Below are positions 33,954 through 42,581 of a stretch of DNA of 64,000 nt, piece after piece (positions within the stretch are counted from its first letter, which is position 1; the number at the start of each line of letters is the position of its first letter). The position numbers were made by a program, and so were the translations under genes. Origin of the DNA: JAEMQF01 sp963791595 (GTDB taxonomy: Bacteria > Pseudomonadota > Gammaproteobacteria > Burkholderiales > Burkholderiaceae_C); assembly GCA_963791595.1 (NCBI GenBank), contig CAWBTF010000012.1:186001-250000 (forward strand), given 5' to 3'. A model generated the notes under the pieces. The model searched no databases. It was not told the DNA's origin and saw only the letters and a list, made by a program, of their open reading frames with translations.

Positions 33954-35120
33954 TCAGTCCGGCTTCACGTAGTCGGACACCACCTTCCACTTGCCATCGG
34001 TGATCTGCGACAGCCGCGAGGCGTTGCTGCCCAGACGCTTGGTCGGTGAAAACGTCGCGGGGGCGCTGCCGAACATGTCGCTCGGCAATAACATCGTGTC
34101 CATCGCCTTGATGAACGACTCGGTGGTGAGGTTGTTGCCGGCCTTGGCGGCTGCGGTCGCGAAGGCGTCGATGATGCTGTAGCCGTAGACCGAGAACACC
34201 GTCGGGTCTTCATTGAACTTGGTCTTGTACTTGTTCGCCCAGAAGCTGATCTTCTGCGACGGGTCGTCGGTGTAGGGGTTTTGCACCGTCATCGTCGCGT
34301 ACAGGCCGTCCATCGCCTTGCCGCCGAGCTTGTGGATCAGATCGGTGTAGCAGGCGCTCGAGCCGAAGAAAGTCGGGTTGAAGCCGGTCTTGCGCGCTTC
34401 ACCGATCGTGCCGATCGTTTCGCGGATGATCGTTCCCATCACGACCAGATCGCACTCCGCGGCCTTCATGCGCGCCACCTGCGACGAGAAGTCGGTCGCG
34501 CCGCGTTTGTACGAGGTCTTCTCGACGAAGTCCATGTTCATCGTCTTCAGCGCCGCTTCCGCGCCGCGCACGACCTCTAAGCCGAACTCGTCGTCCTGGT
34601 AGATCGCGCAGACCTTTTTCGCGCCCTTGTCCTTCACGAGCTTAGGCAGCGAGCCGCGCATCTGGTCGTAATACGTCGCGGCGAACGAGTACTTGAGCTT
34701 GTGGAACGGTTCGTACATCTCGCGCGCCGCCGTCACCGGGAAGAAGTTGATCACGTTCTTCTCGAACTGCACCGGCATCGCCGCGTTGTTGTGCGCCGTT
34801 CCGATGTGGCCGGCCATGATGAAAATCTTGTCCTGGTTGACGAGCTTTTGCGCCGCGAGCACGGCCTTCTTCGGGTCGTACGCCGAGTCTTCGACGAGCA
34901 ACTTGAGCTTGCGCCCGTTGATTCCGCCTTGCTCGTTGATCTCGTCGACCTTGAGCATCATGCCCAAGCGCGTTTGCTTGCCGAAACCGGCAATCGGGCC
35001 CGACAAGTCCTGGATCGAGCCGATCGTAATCTCGGCCTTGCTCACGCCTTGGGTCTGCGCCAACGCGCAAGGCGCCAGCAGCGCCAGACCGATGGCCAAC
35101 ACAGTGTTCGAACGTTTCAT
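33954..35120 (-). CDS. Branched-chain-type ABC transporter substrate-binding protein (LivK-like)
   Basis: A 388-aa periplasmic binding protein (type I fold, LivJ/LivK family) with a signal peptide ending at ALAQ. ITIGSIQDLSGPIAGFGKQ opens the mature domain, with AGHIGTAHNNAAM and CAIYQDDEFG later. A GGAGAGAGAAG purine run precedes ATG 35120. It is the last gene of livHMGF-ligase-SBP. Binding proteins of this class that sit beside an acyl-CoA ligase commonly handle aromatic or aliphatic carboxylates rather than amino acids, so the ligand is left open. Confidence 0.9.
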   Translation of the reverse strand: MKRSNTVLAIGLALLAPCALAQTQGVSKAEITIGSIQDLSGPIAGFGKQTRLGMMLKVDEINEQGGINGRKLKLLVEDSAYDPKKAVLAAQKLVNQDKIFIMAGHIGTAHNNAAMPVQFEKNVINFFPVTAAREMYEPFHKLKYSFAATYYDQMRGSLPKLVKDKGAKKVCAIYQDDEFGLEVVRGAEAALKTMNMDFVEKTSYKRGATDFSSQVARMKAAECDLVVMGTIIRETIGTIGEARKTGFNPTFFGSSACYTDLIHKLGGKAMDGLYATMTVQNPYTDDPSQKISFWANKYKTKFNEDPTVFSVYGYSIIDAFATAAAKAGNNLTTESFIKAMDTMLLPSDMFGSAPATFSPTKRLGSNASRLSQITDGKWKVVSDYVKPD

Positions 35121-35157
35121 CTTCTCTCTCCTTCGAAGGTCACGGGGTGGAACGGAG

Positions 35158-37014
35158 TCAGCGGTACATCGCCTCGATATTCTCAGCATACTTCTTCTCG
35201 ACAAACTTGCGCTTGAGCTTCATCGTCGGCGTGAGCTCGTCGTCTTCAGCGCCGAGTTGGGTTTCCAGCAGGTAGAACTTCTTGATCTGCTCGACGCGCG
35301 CGAACTTCTTGTTGATGCGTTCGATCTCGCCCCAGATCAGCTCGCGCACTTCCTTGGCACGCGTCAGGCTCGCATAGTTGCTGAACGGGATGTCGCGGTC
35401 CTGCGCGAATTTCTCCACGTTCTCCTGGTCGATCATCACGATCACGGTGAGGAAGGGGCGCTTGTCGCCCACCACCACCGCGTCGGTGATGTAGGGCGAG
35501 AACTTCAGGTCATTTTCGAATTCGCTCGGCGTCACGTTCTTGCCGCCCGCCGTGATGATGATGTCTTTCATCCGGTCGGTGATGCGGAAGTAGCCGTCGG
35601 CATCCACAGTACCCACGTCGCCGGTGTGCAGCCAGCCGTCGGCATCGATCGTCTCCGCCGTCTTCTCGGGCTGGTTCAGGTAGCCCATGAACACGTTCGG
35701 GCCGCGCACCAAAATCTCGCCGGTGGTCGGATCGAGCTTCACTTCGTTGTACGGGCAGGCCGGCCCCACCGTGCCAGGCTTGATGCGGCTGGCCGGCATG
35801 TAGGTCGAGGCACCGCACGACTCCGTCATGCCCCATACCTCGAGCATCGGCACGCCCAGCGCCAGATACCACCTCACCAGGTCGGGCGAGATCGGCGCGG
35901 CACCGGTGACAAGAAAGCGCGCGCGGTGAATCCCGATCAGCTTGCGCACGTTATTCAACGCGAGCCAGCGCGCGATCGTGAACTGCGCGCGCAAACCGGC
36001 GCTGACCGGCCGGCCGGCGAGCACGTGATCGACAATCTTCGCCCCGACGCCGATGCCCCAGGCGTAAATCGCCTGCTGGACCTTGCCCGAATCGCGCAGC
36101 GTGATCGCCACCGCCGAATAGAACTTCTCCCACACTCGCGGCACGGCGGTGAACACGGTGGGCGCGATCTCGCGAACGTTTTCGGGAACGGTTTCCGGGT
36201 TCTCGACGAAGTTCAGCACCGCGCCGGAGTAGACCGACGAATACTCGCCGCCGATGCGTTCGGCAATGTGGCACAGCGGCAGAAAGCACATGCGTTCGTC
36301 GCTCGAGTCCTGCACGACGATGCGGTTGAAGCCGCGCACGGTATAGACCAGACCCGCGTGGGAGTGCATCGCTCCTTTCGGCTTGCCGGTGGTTCCCGAG
36401 GTGTAGACGAGGATCGCCAAATCCTGCGGGCGGCACGCGGCGGCGCGTTCATCCAGTTGTCGCAGATGGGCCTTTGCATGGATGCGCCCCAGTTCGCGCA
36501 GAGCGGTCAGGTCGATTACCTGCGGGTCGGAGAAGTCGCGCAGGCCTTCCGGGTCGAACACGATGATCTTGCGCAGCAGCGGCAGCGAAGCGCGGACCTC
36601 GAGCACCTTGTCGAGCTGCTCGTCGTCTTCCACGAACAGGTAGCGCGTGCCCGAGTCTTCGCACAGATACTGCGCCTGCGACGCCGAGTCGGTGGGGTAG
36701 ATGCCGTTGCACACCGCGCCGCAGCTCAGCACCGCCAGGTCAGCGAGCACCCATTCGATCACCGTGTTCGACAGGATCGACACGCACTGCCCCGGCTCCA
36801 GGCCCAGGCTCAACAAGCCGTCGCCAATCTCGCGCACCGCTTGCGCCGTTTGCGCCCAGGTCCACTCACGCCACAGGCCGAATTCCTTTTGCCGCATGAA
36901 CACCTGGCCCGCGCGCCGCGCGGCGGCGTTCCAGAACAACGCCGTCATCGTGTCGCCGGGAACGATGACCGCGTCGTTCGGCTTCAGGTGGTCGAGATTC
37001 CAGAGGTTGCTCAT
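35158..37014 (-). CDS. Long-chain acyl-CoA synthetase within an ABC transporter operon
   Basis: A 618-aa AMP-forming ligase of the long-chain (ACSL/FadD15) subgroup. Motifs are YTSGTTGKPKGAMHSHAG, GMTESCGAS, the adenylate-binding DGWLHTGDVGTVD and ITDRMKDIIITAGGKNVTPSE. The C-terminal domain has the LTPTMKLKRKFV lysine. It is embedded between livF and the binding protein gene, 9 nt and 37 nt away, so its substrate is probably the imported carboxylate, activated on entry. Confidence 0.9.
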   Translation of the reverse strand: MSNLWNLDHLKPNDAVIVPGDTMTALFWNAAARRAGQVFMRQKEFGLWREWTWAQTAQAVREIGDGLLSLGLEPGQCVSILSNTVIEWVLADLAVLSCGAVCNGIYPTDSASQAQYLCEDSGTRYLFVEDDEQLDKVLEVRASLPLLRKIIVFDPEGLRDFSDPQVIDLTALRELGRIHAKAHLRQLDERAAACRPQDLAILVYTSGTTGKPKGAMHSHAGLVYTVRGFNRIVVQDSSDERMCFLPLCHIAERIGGEYSSVYSGAVLNFVENPETVPENVREIAPTVFTAVPRVWEKFYSAVAITLRDSGKVQQAIYAWGIGVGAKIVDHVLAGRPVSAGLRAQFTIARWLALNNVRKLIGIHRARFLVTGAAPISPDLVRWYLALGVPMLEVWGMTESCGASTYMPASRIKPGTVGPACPYNEVKLDPTTGEILVRGPNVFMGYLNQPEKTAETIDADGWLHTGDVGTVDADGYFRITDRMKDIIITAGGKNVTPSEFENDLKFSPYITDAVVVGDKRPFLTVIVMIDQENVEKFAQDRDIPFSNYASLTRAKEVRELIWGEIERINKKFARVEQIKKFYLLETQLGAEDDELTPTMKLKRKFVEKKYAENIEAMYR

Positions 37015-37023
37015 CTGCCTGCC

Positions 37024-37836
37024 TCAGCGCCAGTTCTTCTTCTTTTTCCAGCGCCGCTCGCCGCGCGCACCGGTTTCCTTCATGCCGAGATAGAACTCCT
37101 TGATATCGTCTTTCTCGCGCAGCCGCTCACAGGTGTCTTCCATCACGATGCGGCCGTTCTCCAGCACGTAGCCGAAGTCGGCGACGTTCAGCGCCATGTT
37201 GGCGTTCTGCTCGACCAGCAGGATCGTCGTTCCGCGCTCGCGGTTGATGCGCACCACGATCTCGAAGATTTCGCGCGTCAACAGCGGCGACAGCCCCAGG
37301 CTCGGCTCGTCGAGCAGGATCATCTGCGGCGCGGCCATCAACGCGCGCGATATCGACAGCATCTGCTGCTGCCCGCCCGAGAGCAGACCGGCGTCTTGCG
37401 TCGCGCGCTCTTTCAGAATCGGGAAATAGCGGTAAACCGATTCGAGGTCGCGCGCGACGCCGTCGCGATCGTGCCGCGTGTACGCGCCCATCATCAGGTT
37501 GTCGTGCACCGACAGCAACGGAAATACCTCGCGCCCTTCAGGCACATGGCTCAAGCCGCGCTGCACGATCAGCGACGGGTCGCGCGCCGTGATGTCTTCG
37601 CCCCTGAACTCGATGCTGCCCTTGCGCGGGTCGATGATGCCGGAGATCGTCTTGAGAATCGTCGACTTGCCAGCACCATTGGAACCGAGGACCGTGGCGA
37701 TGCGCGCCGGCTCGACTTGCAGGCTCACCCCACGGATCGCGCGGATCGGGCCATAGGCGCTTTCCACGTTCATCAGGCGCAGCACGGGCGCTGCGCCAGT
37801 GTGCGCTGCGTTGACGACAGCGCTCGCTGCACTCAT
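37024..37836 (-). CDS. livF: Branched-chain-type ABC transporter ATP-binding protein LivF
   Basis: A 270-aa ATPase. Walker A is GSNGAGKST, signature LSGGQQQMLSI, Walker B ILLDEPSLGLSP, switch LLVEQNA. The C-terminus ends in a lysine/arginine-rich stretch (GERRWKKKKNWR) not found in typical LivF. ATG 37836 overlaps the livG stop by four bases. Confidence 0.92.
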   Translation of the reverse strand: MSAASAVVNAAHTGAAPVLRLMNVESAYGPIRAIRGVSLQVEPARIATVLGSNGAGKSTILKTISGIIDPRKGSIEFRGEDITARDPSLIVQRGLSHVPEGREVFPLLSVHDNLMMGAYTRHDRDGVARDLESVYRYFPILKERATQDAGLLSGGQQQMLSISRALMAAPQMILLDEPSLGLSPLLTREIFEIVVRINRERGTTILLVEQNANMALNVADFGYVLENGRIVMEDTCERLREKDDIKEFYLGMKETGARGERRWKKKKNWR

Positions 37837-38636
37837 GCCGCCACCCTTCGCAACGCCGCCAGGTCGTCGCTCTTGCCGAGATAGGCCTCCACAACTCCTG
37901 GATGCGCCTGCACCTCTTGCGGCGTTCCCATCGCCAGCACCTCGCCCTGGTTCATCGCGAGCACCCGGTCCGAGACGCGCGAGACAAGCGTCATGTCGTG
38001 TTCGACCATCAGCACCGTGATACCAAGCTCGTGGCGGATGTCGTCGATCCAGAACGCCATGTCGTCGGTTTCCTCGACGTTCAAGCCCGACGACGGCTCG
38101 TCGAGCAGCAACAGTTTCGGCTCGGTGCACAGCGCCCGCGCCAGCTCGACGACCTTGCGAACACCGTAAGGCAGGCCGGCAACGAGCGAGTCGCGGTGGT
38201 GCTGCAAGTCGAGCAGCTCGATCACCTGCTCCACCTTCGCGCGCGCCGCCACTTCGGCGCGGCGCGCCTTGCCGGTGAAGAACAAGTCGCTCCAGAGGTT
38301 CGACCCGCGGTGCGTGTGCCGCCCGATCAGCAGGTTTTGCAGCACTGTCGCGTGTTCGAACAATTCGATGTTCTGGAAGGTGCGCGCGATGCCCATCTTC
38401 GCGATTTCGTGCGGCGCAACACCGCGCAGCGACCAGCCTTCGAACTCGATTTCACCGGAAGTCGGGAAGTAGATGCGGCTGATCAGGTTGAACACCGTCG
38501 TCTTGCCGGCGCCGTTGGGCCCGATCAGCGTGAACACTTCGCCGCGCCGCACGTCGAAACTCACGTCGTTGACGGCAAGCACGCCACCGAAGCGAACGCT
38601 CAGGTGACGTGCAGAAAGAAGGAACTCGCCGCTCAT
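37833..38636 (-). CDS. livG: Branched-chain-type ABC transporter ATP-binding protein LivG
   Basis: A 267-aa ATPase partner of LivF. Walker A is GPNGAGKTT, the signature is the LivG-specific LPYGVRK instead of LSGGQ, Walker B is LLLDEPSSGLN, and the switch is VEHDM. ATG 38636 overlaps livM's stop. The reading frame remains open far upstream, but that part is antisense-like to livM and not protein-like. Confidence 0.92.
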   Translation of the reverse strand: MSGEFLLSARHLSVRFGGVLAVNDVSFDVRRGEVFTLIGPNGAGKTTVFNLISRIYFPTSGEIEFEGWSLRGVAPHEIAKMGIARTFQNIELFEHATVLQNLLIGRHTHRGSNLWSDLFFTGKARRAEVAARAKVEQVIELLDLQHHRDSLVAGLPYGVRKVVELARALCTEPKLLLLDEPSSGLNVEETDDMAFWIDDIRHELGITVLMVEHDMTLVSRVSDRVLAMNQGEVLAMGTPQEVQAHPGVVEAYLGKSDDLAALRRVAA

Positions 38637-39709
38637 CGCAGCCGCTCCGATTTCTGGAAGCTCTTCTGCCGCTTGAACATGCCCTTGCGATAGAACGGGA
38701 ACACCTGGAACCAGGTGCGCACTTTCAGCCAGCGGCCGTACAGGCCCATCGGCTCGAACAGCACGAAGGCGATCAGCACGGCACCGTACACCAGGCCTTG
38801 CAGACCCGGCGCCTGGCCGATCGCCGCCGGCAAGTAGTCCTTGCCCAGCGCGATCACCTGCGGCATCGTGATCAGGAAAATCGCGCCGAGAAACGCGCCG
38901 TGCACCGAGCCAAGCCCGCCGATCACGACCATCAGGAGCAGGTCGATCGACTGCACGATGTTGAACTGATCCGGCGAAATGAAGCGCAGTTTGTGCGCGT
39001 ACAGCGCGCCGCCGATTCCCGCGAGCGCGGCCGACAGCGCGAACGACGTCGTCTTGTAGCGCGCCAGGTGGATGCCCATGCTCTGCGCCGAGATTTCCGA
39101 ATCGCGGATCGCGACGAACGCCCGGCCCGTGGGCGAGCGCAGCAGGTTCAGGATCGCCAGCGTCGCGAGCACCGTGACCACCAGGCACAGGCCGTAGAAC
39201 GATTCGGCCGACTCCAACTTCCAGCCCAGCAGCTCGGGCGCCTTGAGGTGGATGCCGGCGTTGCCCCCGGTCACCGACTCCCAGCGCGCGAACACCTCCT
39301 CGACGATGAAGCCGAACGCGAGCGTCGCAATGCCCAGATAGATGCCCTTCACGCGCAGCGCCGGCAGGCCCACCACCATGCCCACCGCGGCCGACAGCAA
39401 ACCCGCGACGAGCAAAGCAACCGGAAACGGCACGCCGACATGCGTGAGCGCGGCCTGCGTGTACGCGCCGACGCCCAGAAACGCGGCGTGCCCCAGTGAG
39501 AACAGCCCGGTGAACCCGGCGAGCAGCATCAACCCCAGACCGACGATCGAGTAGATCAGCACGAACGTGAGTTGCGCGAGCCAGTACTCGGTCACGATCC
39601 ACGGCGCGGCGGCCATCAGCAGCATCAGCGCGCTGTACCAGAACACATGCCCGCCGTGTTTGGCCAGGCGAATGTCCTGCTCGTAAGCGGTCTTGAAGAT
39701 GAAGCGCAT
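38633..39709 (-). CDS. livM: Branched-chain-type ABC transporter permease LivM
   Basis: A 358-aa inner-membrane permease with about ten spans. Family blocks are LMLLAGFTGLFSLGHAAFLGVGAY and GIYLGIATLAFGFI (quoted in part), then GRAFVAIRDSEISAQSMGI, the loop that contacts the ATPase. It has a longer cytoplasmic C-terminal tail rich in lysine. It overlaps livG by four bases and starts 9 nt after the livH stop. Confidence 0.92.
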   Translation of the reverse strand: MRFIFKTAYEQDIRLAKHGGHVFWYSALMLLMAAAPWIVTEYWLAQLTFVLIYSIVGLGLMLLAGFTGLFSLGHAAFLGVGAYTQAALTHVGVPFPVALLVAGLLSAAVGMVVGLPALRVKGIYLGIATLAFGFIVEEVFARWESVTGGNAGIHLKAPELLGWKLESAESFYGLCLVVTVLATLAILNLLRSPTGRAFVAIRDSEISAQSMGIHLARYKTTSFALSAALAGIGGALYAHKLRFISPDQFNIVQSIDLLLMVVIGGLGSVHGAFLGAIFLITMPQVIALGKDYLPAAIGQAPGLQGLVYGAVLIAFVLFEPMGLYGRWLKVRTWFQVFPFYRKGMFKRQKSFQKSERLR

Positions 39710-39718
39710 GGCGGTGTC

Positions 39719-40594
39719 TCAAACCTTCTTGCGCAACTTCTCGCCGAACAGGCCATTGGGCTTGACCATCAGCATCACGAGAACAACCACGTAGGCGGCA
39801 ATGTCCTTGAAGCCCTCGGGCAAGAAGAACCCCGACAGCGCCTCGACGACGCCGATCACCAGCCCCCCGACGATCGCCCCCGGCAAGCTGCCGAAGCCGC
39901 CCACGACGGCGGCGGGAAACGCCTTCAGGCCGATGAAGCCCATGTTCGCGTGCACGAACGTGATCGGCGCGAGCAGCAGCCCGGCCACTGCAGCGACCAT
40001 CGCGGCCAACCCCCACACCAGGCCATTCAGGCGCTTCACCGGGATGCCCATGTAGTACGCGGCAAGCTGGTTCTGCGACGCCGCCTGCATCGCCACGCCG
40101 AGCTTGCTGTACTTGAACATCGCGTACAGCAAGGCGCTGAGCACCGCGGTCGCCGCGATCACGACCATCTGCTCGACGTTGAGCACGAGCGTTCCCAACT
40201 TCCACACCTGGTCCTTGTACGGTACCGGCAGCGTGTGCGTTTCGGTGCCGATGTTCGGGATCATCGTGATCAGGCCGCGCGCGACGTAGCCGATGCCGAT
40301 CGTCAGCATCACGATCGAGAACGCCGGCTGGCCGAGGATCGGGTTGATCACGGCGCGTTCGAGCAGCACGCCGAACGCGCCCATCGCGACGACTGCGCAG
40401 AGAATCGCGAGCCAGAACGGAAAGCCCAGCAGCGTCATCGCCGCCAGGCCGCCGAAGGCGCCGAGCATCATCAGCTCGCCCTGGGCGAAGCTGACCGTCT
40501 CGGTGGCCTTGTAGATCAGCACGAAGCCGAGCGCGATCAGCCCATAGATGCAGCCTTGCGCGATGCCTCCGATGATGATCTGCAAGACCTGCAA
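39719..40594 (-). CDS. livH: Branched-chain-type ABC transporter permease LivH
   Basis: A 291-aa permease, first gene of the operon. Family blocks are IIIGGIAQGCIYGLIALGFVLIYKAT (quoted in part), AQGELMMLGAF and AFPAAVVGGFGSLPGAI. There is no ATG near the N-terminus. A GGGGG Shine-Dalgarno (40602-40606, plus-strand CCCCC) is about 7 nt from TTG 40594, which gives MQVLQIIIGG and fits the family, so I call a TTG start. The gap to the divergent Bug gene is 87 nt. Confidence 0.9.
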   Translation of the reverse strand: MQVLQIIIGGIAQGCIYGLIALGFVLIYKATETVSFAQGELMMLGAFGGLAAMTLLGFPFWLAILCAVVAMGAFGVLLERAVINPILGQPAFSIVMLTIGIGYVARGLITMIPNIGTETHTLPVPYKDQVWKLGTLVLNVEQMVVIAATAVLSALLYAMFKYSKLGVAMQAASQNQLAAYYMGIPVKRLNGLVWGLAAMVAAVAGLLLAPITFVHANMGFIGLKAFPAAVVGGFGSLPGAIVGGLVIGVVEALSGFFLPEGFKDIAAYVVVLVMLMVKPNGLFGEKLRKKV

Positions 40595-40681
40595 GAACTT
40601 GCCCCCGTGTTGTCGTAAACGAGATTGTGGTCTGCGGCGCATCCGCGCTACCCTGTGGAAACCCCTCAGTGATGGATCGCC

Positions 40682-41638
40682 ATGAAACTCCTTCCGGTCT
40701 TGCTCTTGAGCCTGACGATGCACGCGGCCAGCGCCCAGACCTGGCCGCAACAGCCCGTTCGCGTGCTCGTTCCTGCGCCGGCCGGGAGCTCGCTCGACAT
40801 CATCGTGCGCACACTCGGCGAAAGGCTGAAAGACCGGTGGAAACAGCCGCTCGTCGTCGAGAACAAGGCCGGCGCGGGCGGCATGCTCGGCATGGACGCG
40901 GTTGCGAAGGCGGCGCCCGACGGCTACACGATCGGCATCGGGTTCAACGGCCCGGTCGCGTTTGCACCGTACCTGTACAAGAAGATGCCTTACGACCCGG
41001 CCAAACATCTGGTGCCGATCGTGCTGACGACGTCGCAGCCGAACGTGCTTGCCGTCAACGCGTCGGTTCCGGCGAAAACGGTGGGCGAATTCGTCGCGTG
41101 GGCTCGGCAGCAGGGCAGCAAGGTGTCGTACGGGTCGCTCGGCAATGGCAGCTCATCGCACCTGACGATGGAACTGCTGAAGAGCGCAGCCGCATTCGAC
41201 GCGGTGCACGTGCCCTACGCTGGTTCGCCGCCGGCCGGGCAGTCGCTTGCCTCGGGCGACACGCAGGCGTTGTTCAGCGTCGCGCCTGCGTTGCTGCCGC
41301 TCGTCCAGGGCGGGCGCATCAGGCTGCTCGCGATCACGAGCGCGAAGCGATTGGAGGCGATGAGCGAGTTGCCGACGCTTGCCGAATCGGGTTACCTCGG
41401 CTTCGAGGCACTTGCGTGGAACGGGCTGTTCGCGCCGGCGGGCACGGCGGGCGACGTGCTGGAACGCATCAACGCCGACGTGAATGCCGTGTTGAACGAG
41501 CCCGCGGTGCGCGAAGCGTTCGCGAAACAGGGCTTGTTGATCGGCGGCGGCTCGGCGGCAGAGTTCAAGGCTTTCATCGACCTCGAGGCGCGCAAGTGGG
41601 GCGCGATCATCGAGAAGGTCCGGATCAAGCTCGACTGA
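40682..41638 (+). CDS. Bug/TctC family periplasmic solute-binding protein
   Basis: A 318-aa secreted binding protein with a signal peptide ending near ASAQ and the family start WPQQPVRVLVPAPAGSSLD. VENKAGAGGMLG and VHVPYAGSPPAG are typical ligand-loop segments. It is followed after 24 nt by an enoyl-CoA hydratase gene and diverges from the liv-ligase operon. No TctAB genes are nearby. The ligand may be a carboxylate processed by the neighbouring CoA enzymes, which is inference. Confidence 0.9.
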   Translation: MKLLPVLLLSLTMHAASAQTWPQQPVRVLVPAPAGSSLDIIVRTLGERLKDRWKQPLVVENKAGAGGMLGMDAVAKAAPDGYTIGIGFNGPVAFAPYLYKKMPYDPAKHLVPIVLTTSQPNVLAVNASVPAKTVGEFVAWARQQGSKVSYGSLGNGSSSHLTMELLKSAAAFDAVHVPYAGSPPAGQSLASGDTQALFSVAPALLPLVQGGRIRLLAITSAKRLEAMSELPTLAESGYLGFEALAWNGLFAPAGTAGDVLERINADVNAVLNEPAVREAFAKQGLLIGGGSAAEFKAFIDLEARKWGAIIEKVRIKLD

Positions 41639-41662
41639 TCAATTCGCACGAGGGAAAGCGCC

Positions 41663-42463
41663 ATGGCCGATCTCATTATCGACAGACGAGACCCGGTGTG
41701 GACCATCAGCCTGAACCGCGCGGAAGTTCGCAACGCGGTCGACGGCCCGACAGCGCGCGCCCTCGCGGACGCGTTCCGCGAATTCGACGCGCACGACGCA
41801 GCGTTCGTCGCGGTCTTCACCGGGGTGGGCAGCGACTTCTGCGCCGGCGCGGACCTGCGCACTGTCGCACTCGGGCAGACGGGCAGGCTCGGCAAGGCAG
41901 CGGGCCTCACGCTGAACGACGACATGCAAGCCGATGGCCCGATGGGGCCGACGCGGCTGCGCCTGCGCAAGCCCGTGATCGCGGCGATCGAAGGGCATGC
42001 CGTGGCCGGCGGCTTGGAACTCGCGTTGTGGTGCGATTTGCGTGTCGCGAGCGACACGGCCGTCTTCGGCGTGTACTGCCGGCGCTTCGGCGTGCCTCTC
42101 ATCGACGGCGGCACGGTGCGCTTGCCGCGCTTGATCGGCGAGAGTCGGGCGCTCGACATGATCTTGACAGGCCGCGCCGTGAAGGCCGACGAAGCGCTCG
42201 GTTTCGGTCTGGCGAATCGGGTTGTCCCGGCCGGCCAGGCGTTCGCCGCAGCGCTCGAGTGGGCGCAGTTGATTGCGAGCCATCCACAGGAGTGCGTGCG
42301 CAACGACCGGGCGAGCGTGATGCGCCAGCATGGCCTGGCATTGCAAGACGCGCTCGCCGAGGAGTTCGAGTTCGGCAAGGCCACACTCGCGAGCGGCGAA
42401 TCGCAACGCGGGGCGGCCCGTTTTGTCGCCGGTGCCGGGCGTCACGGCAGCACAGGAACCTGA
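41663..42463 (+). CDS. Enoyl-CoA hydratase/isomerase family protein
   Basis: A 266-aa crotonase-fold protein. The oxyanion hole segments are FCAGADLRTVA (about residue 58) and AIEGHAVAGGLELALWCD (about 108), and the catalytic-glutamate region RFGVPLIDGGTVRLPRLIG has D/G in place of the usual E at one catalytic position. The precise reaction (hydration, isomerisation or other) is therefore uncertain. A GAGGGAAAG run precedes ATG 41663. Confidence 0.88.
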   Translation: MADLIIDRRDPVWTISLNRAEVRNAVDGPTARALADAFREFDAHDAAFVAVFTGVGSDFCAGADLRTVALGQTGRLGKAAGLTLNDDMQADGPMGPTRLRLRKPVIAAIEGHAVAGGLELALWCDLRVASDTAVFGVYCRRFGVPLIDGGTVRLPRLIGESRALDMILTGRAVKADEALGFGLANRVVPAGQAFAAALEWAQLIASHPQECVRNDRASVMRQHGLALQDALAEEFEFGKATLASGESQRGAARFVAGAGRHGSTGT

Positions 42464-42581
42464 CGCCGCTCGGCCGCCCCTCGCTCTCCCACTCGCCTCG
42501 GGCCATCGCCTGGGACGGGCGGCTGCTCGACATGTCCGAAAACGGCGAGTCTCGGCGCGCAAGCCGCCCATAATCGACTCC

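Noticed and set aside
34693..37884. 1063-codon plus-strand open frame
   Set aside because: Antisense to the ligase, binding protein and livF genes, which carry clear motifs.
38637..40205. Very long upstream extension of livG
   Set aside because: Overlaps livM and livH in another frame; the ABC fold starts at ATG 38636 with an overlap to livM.
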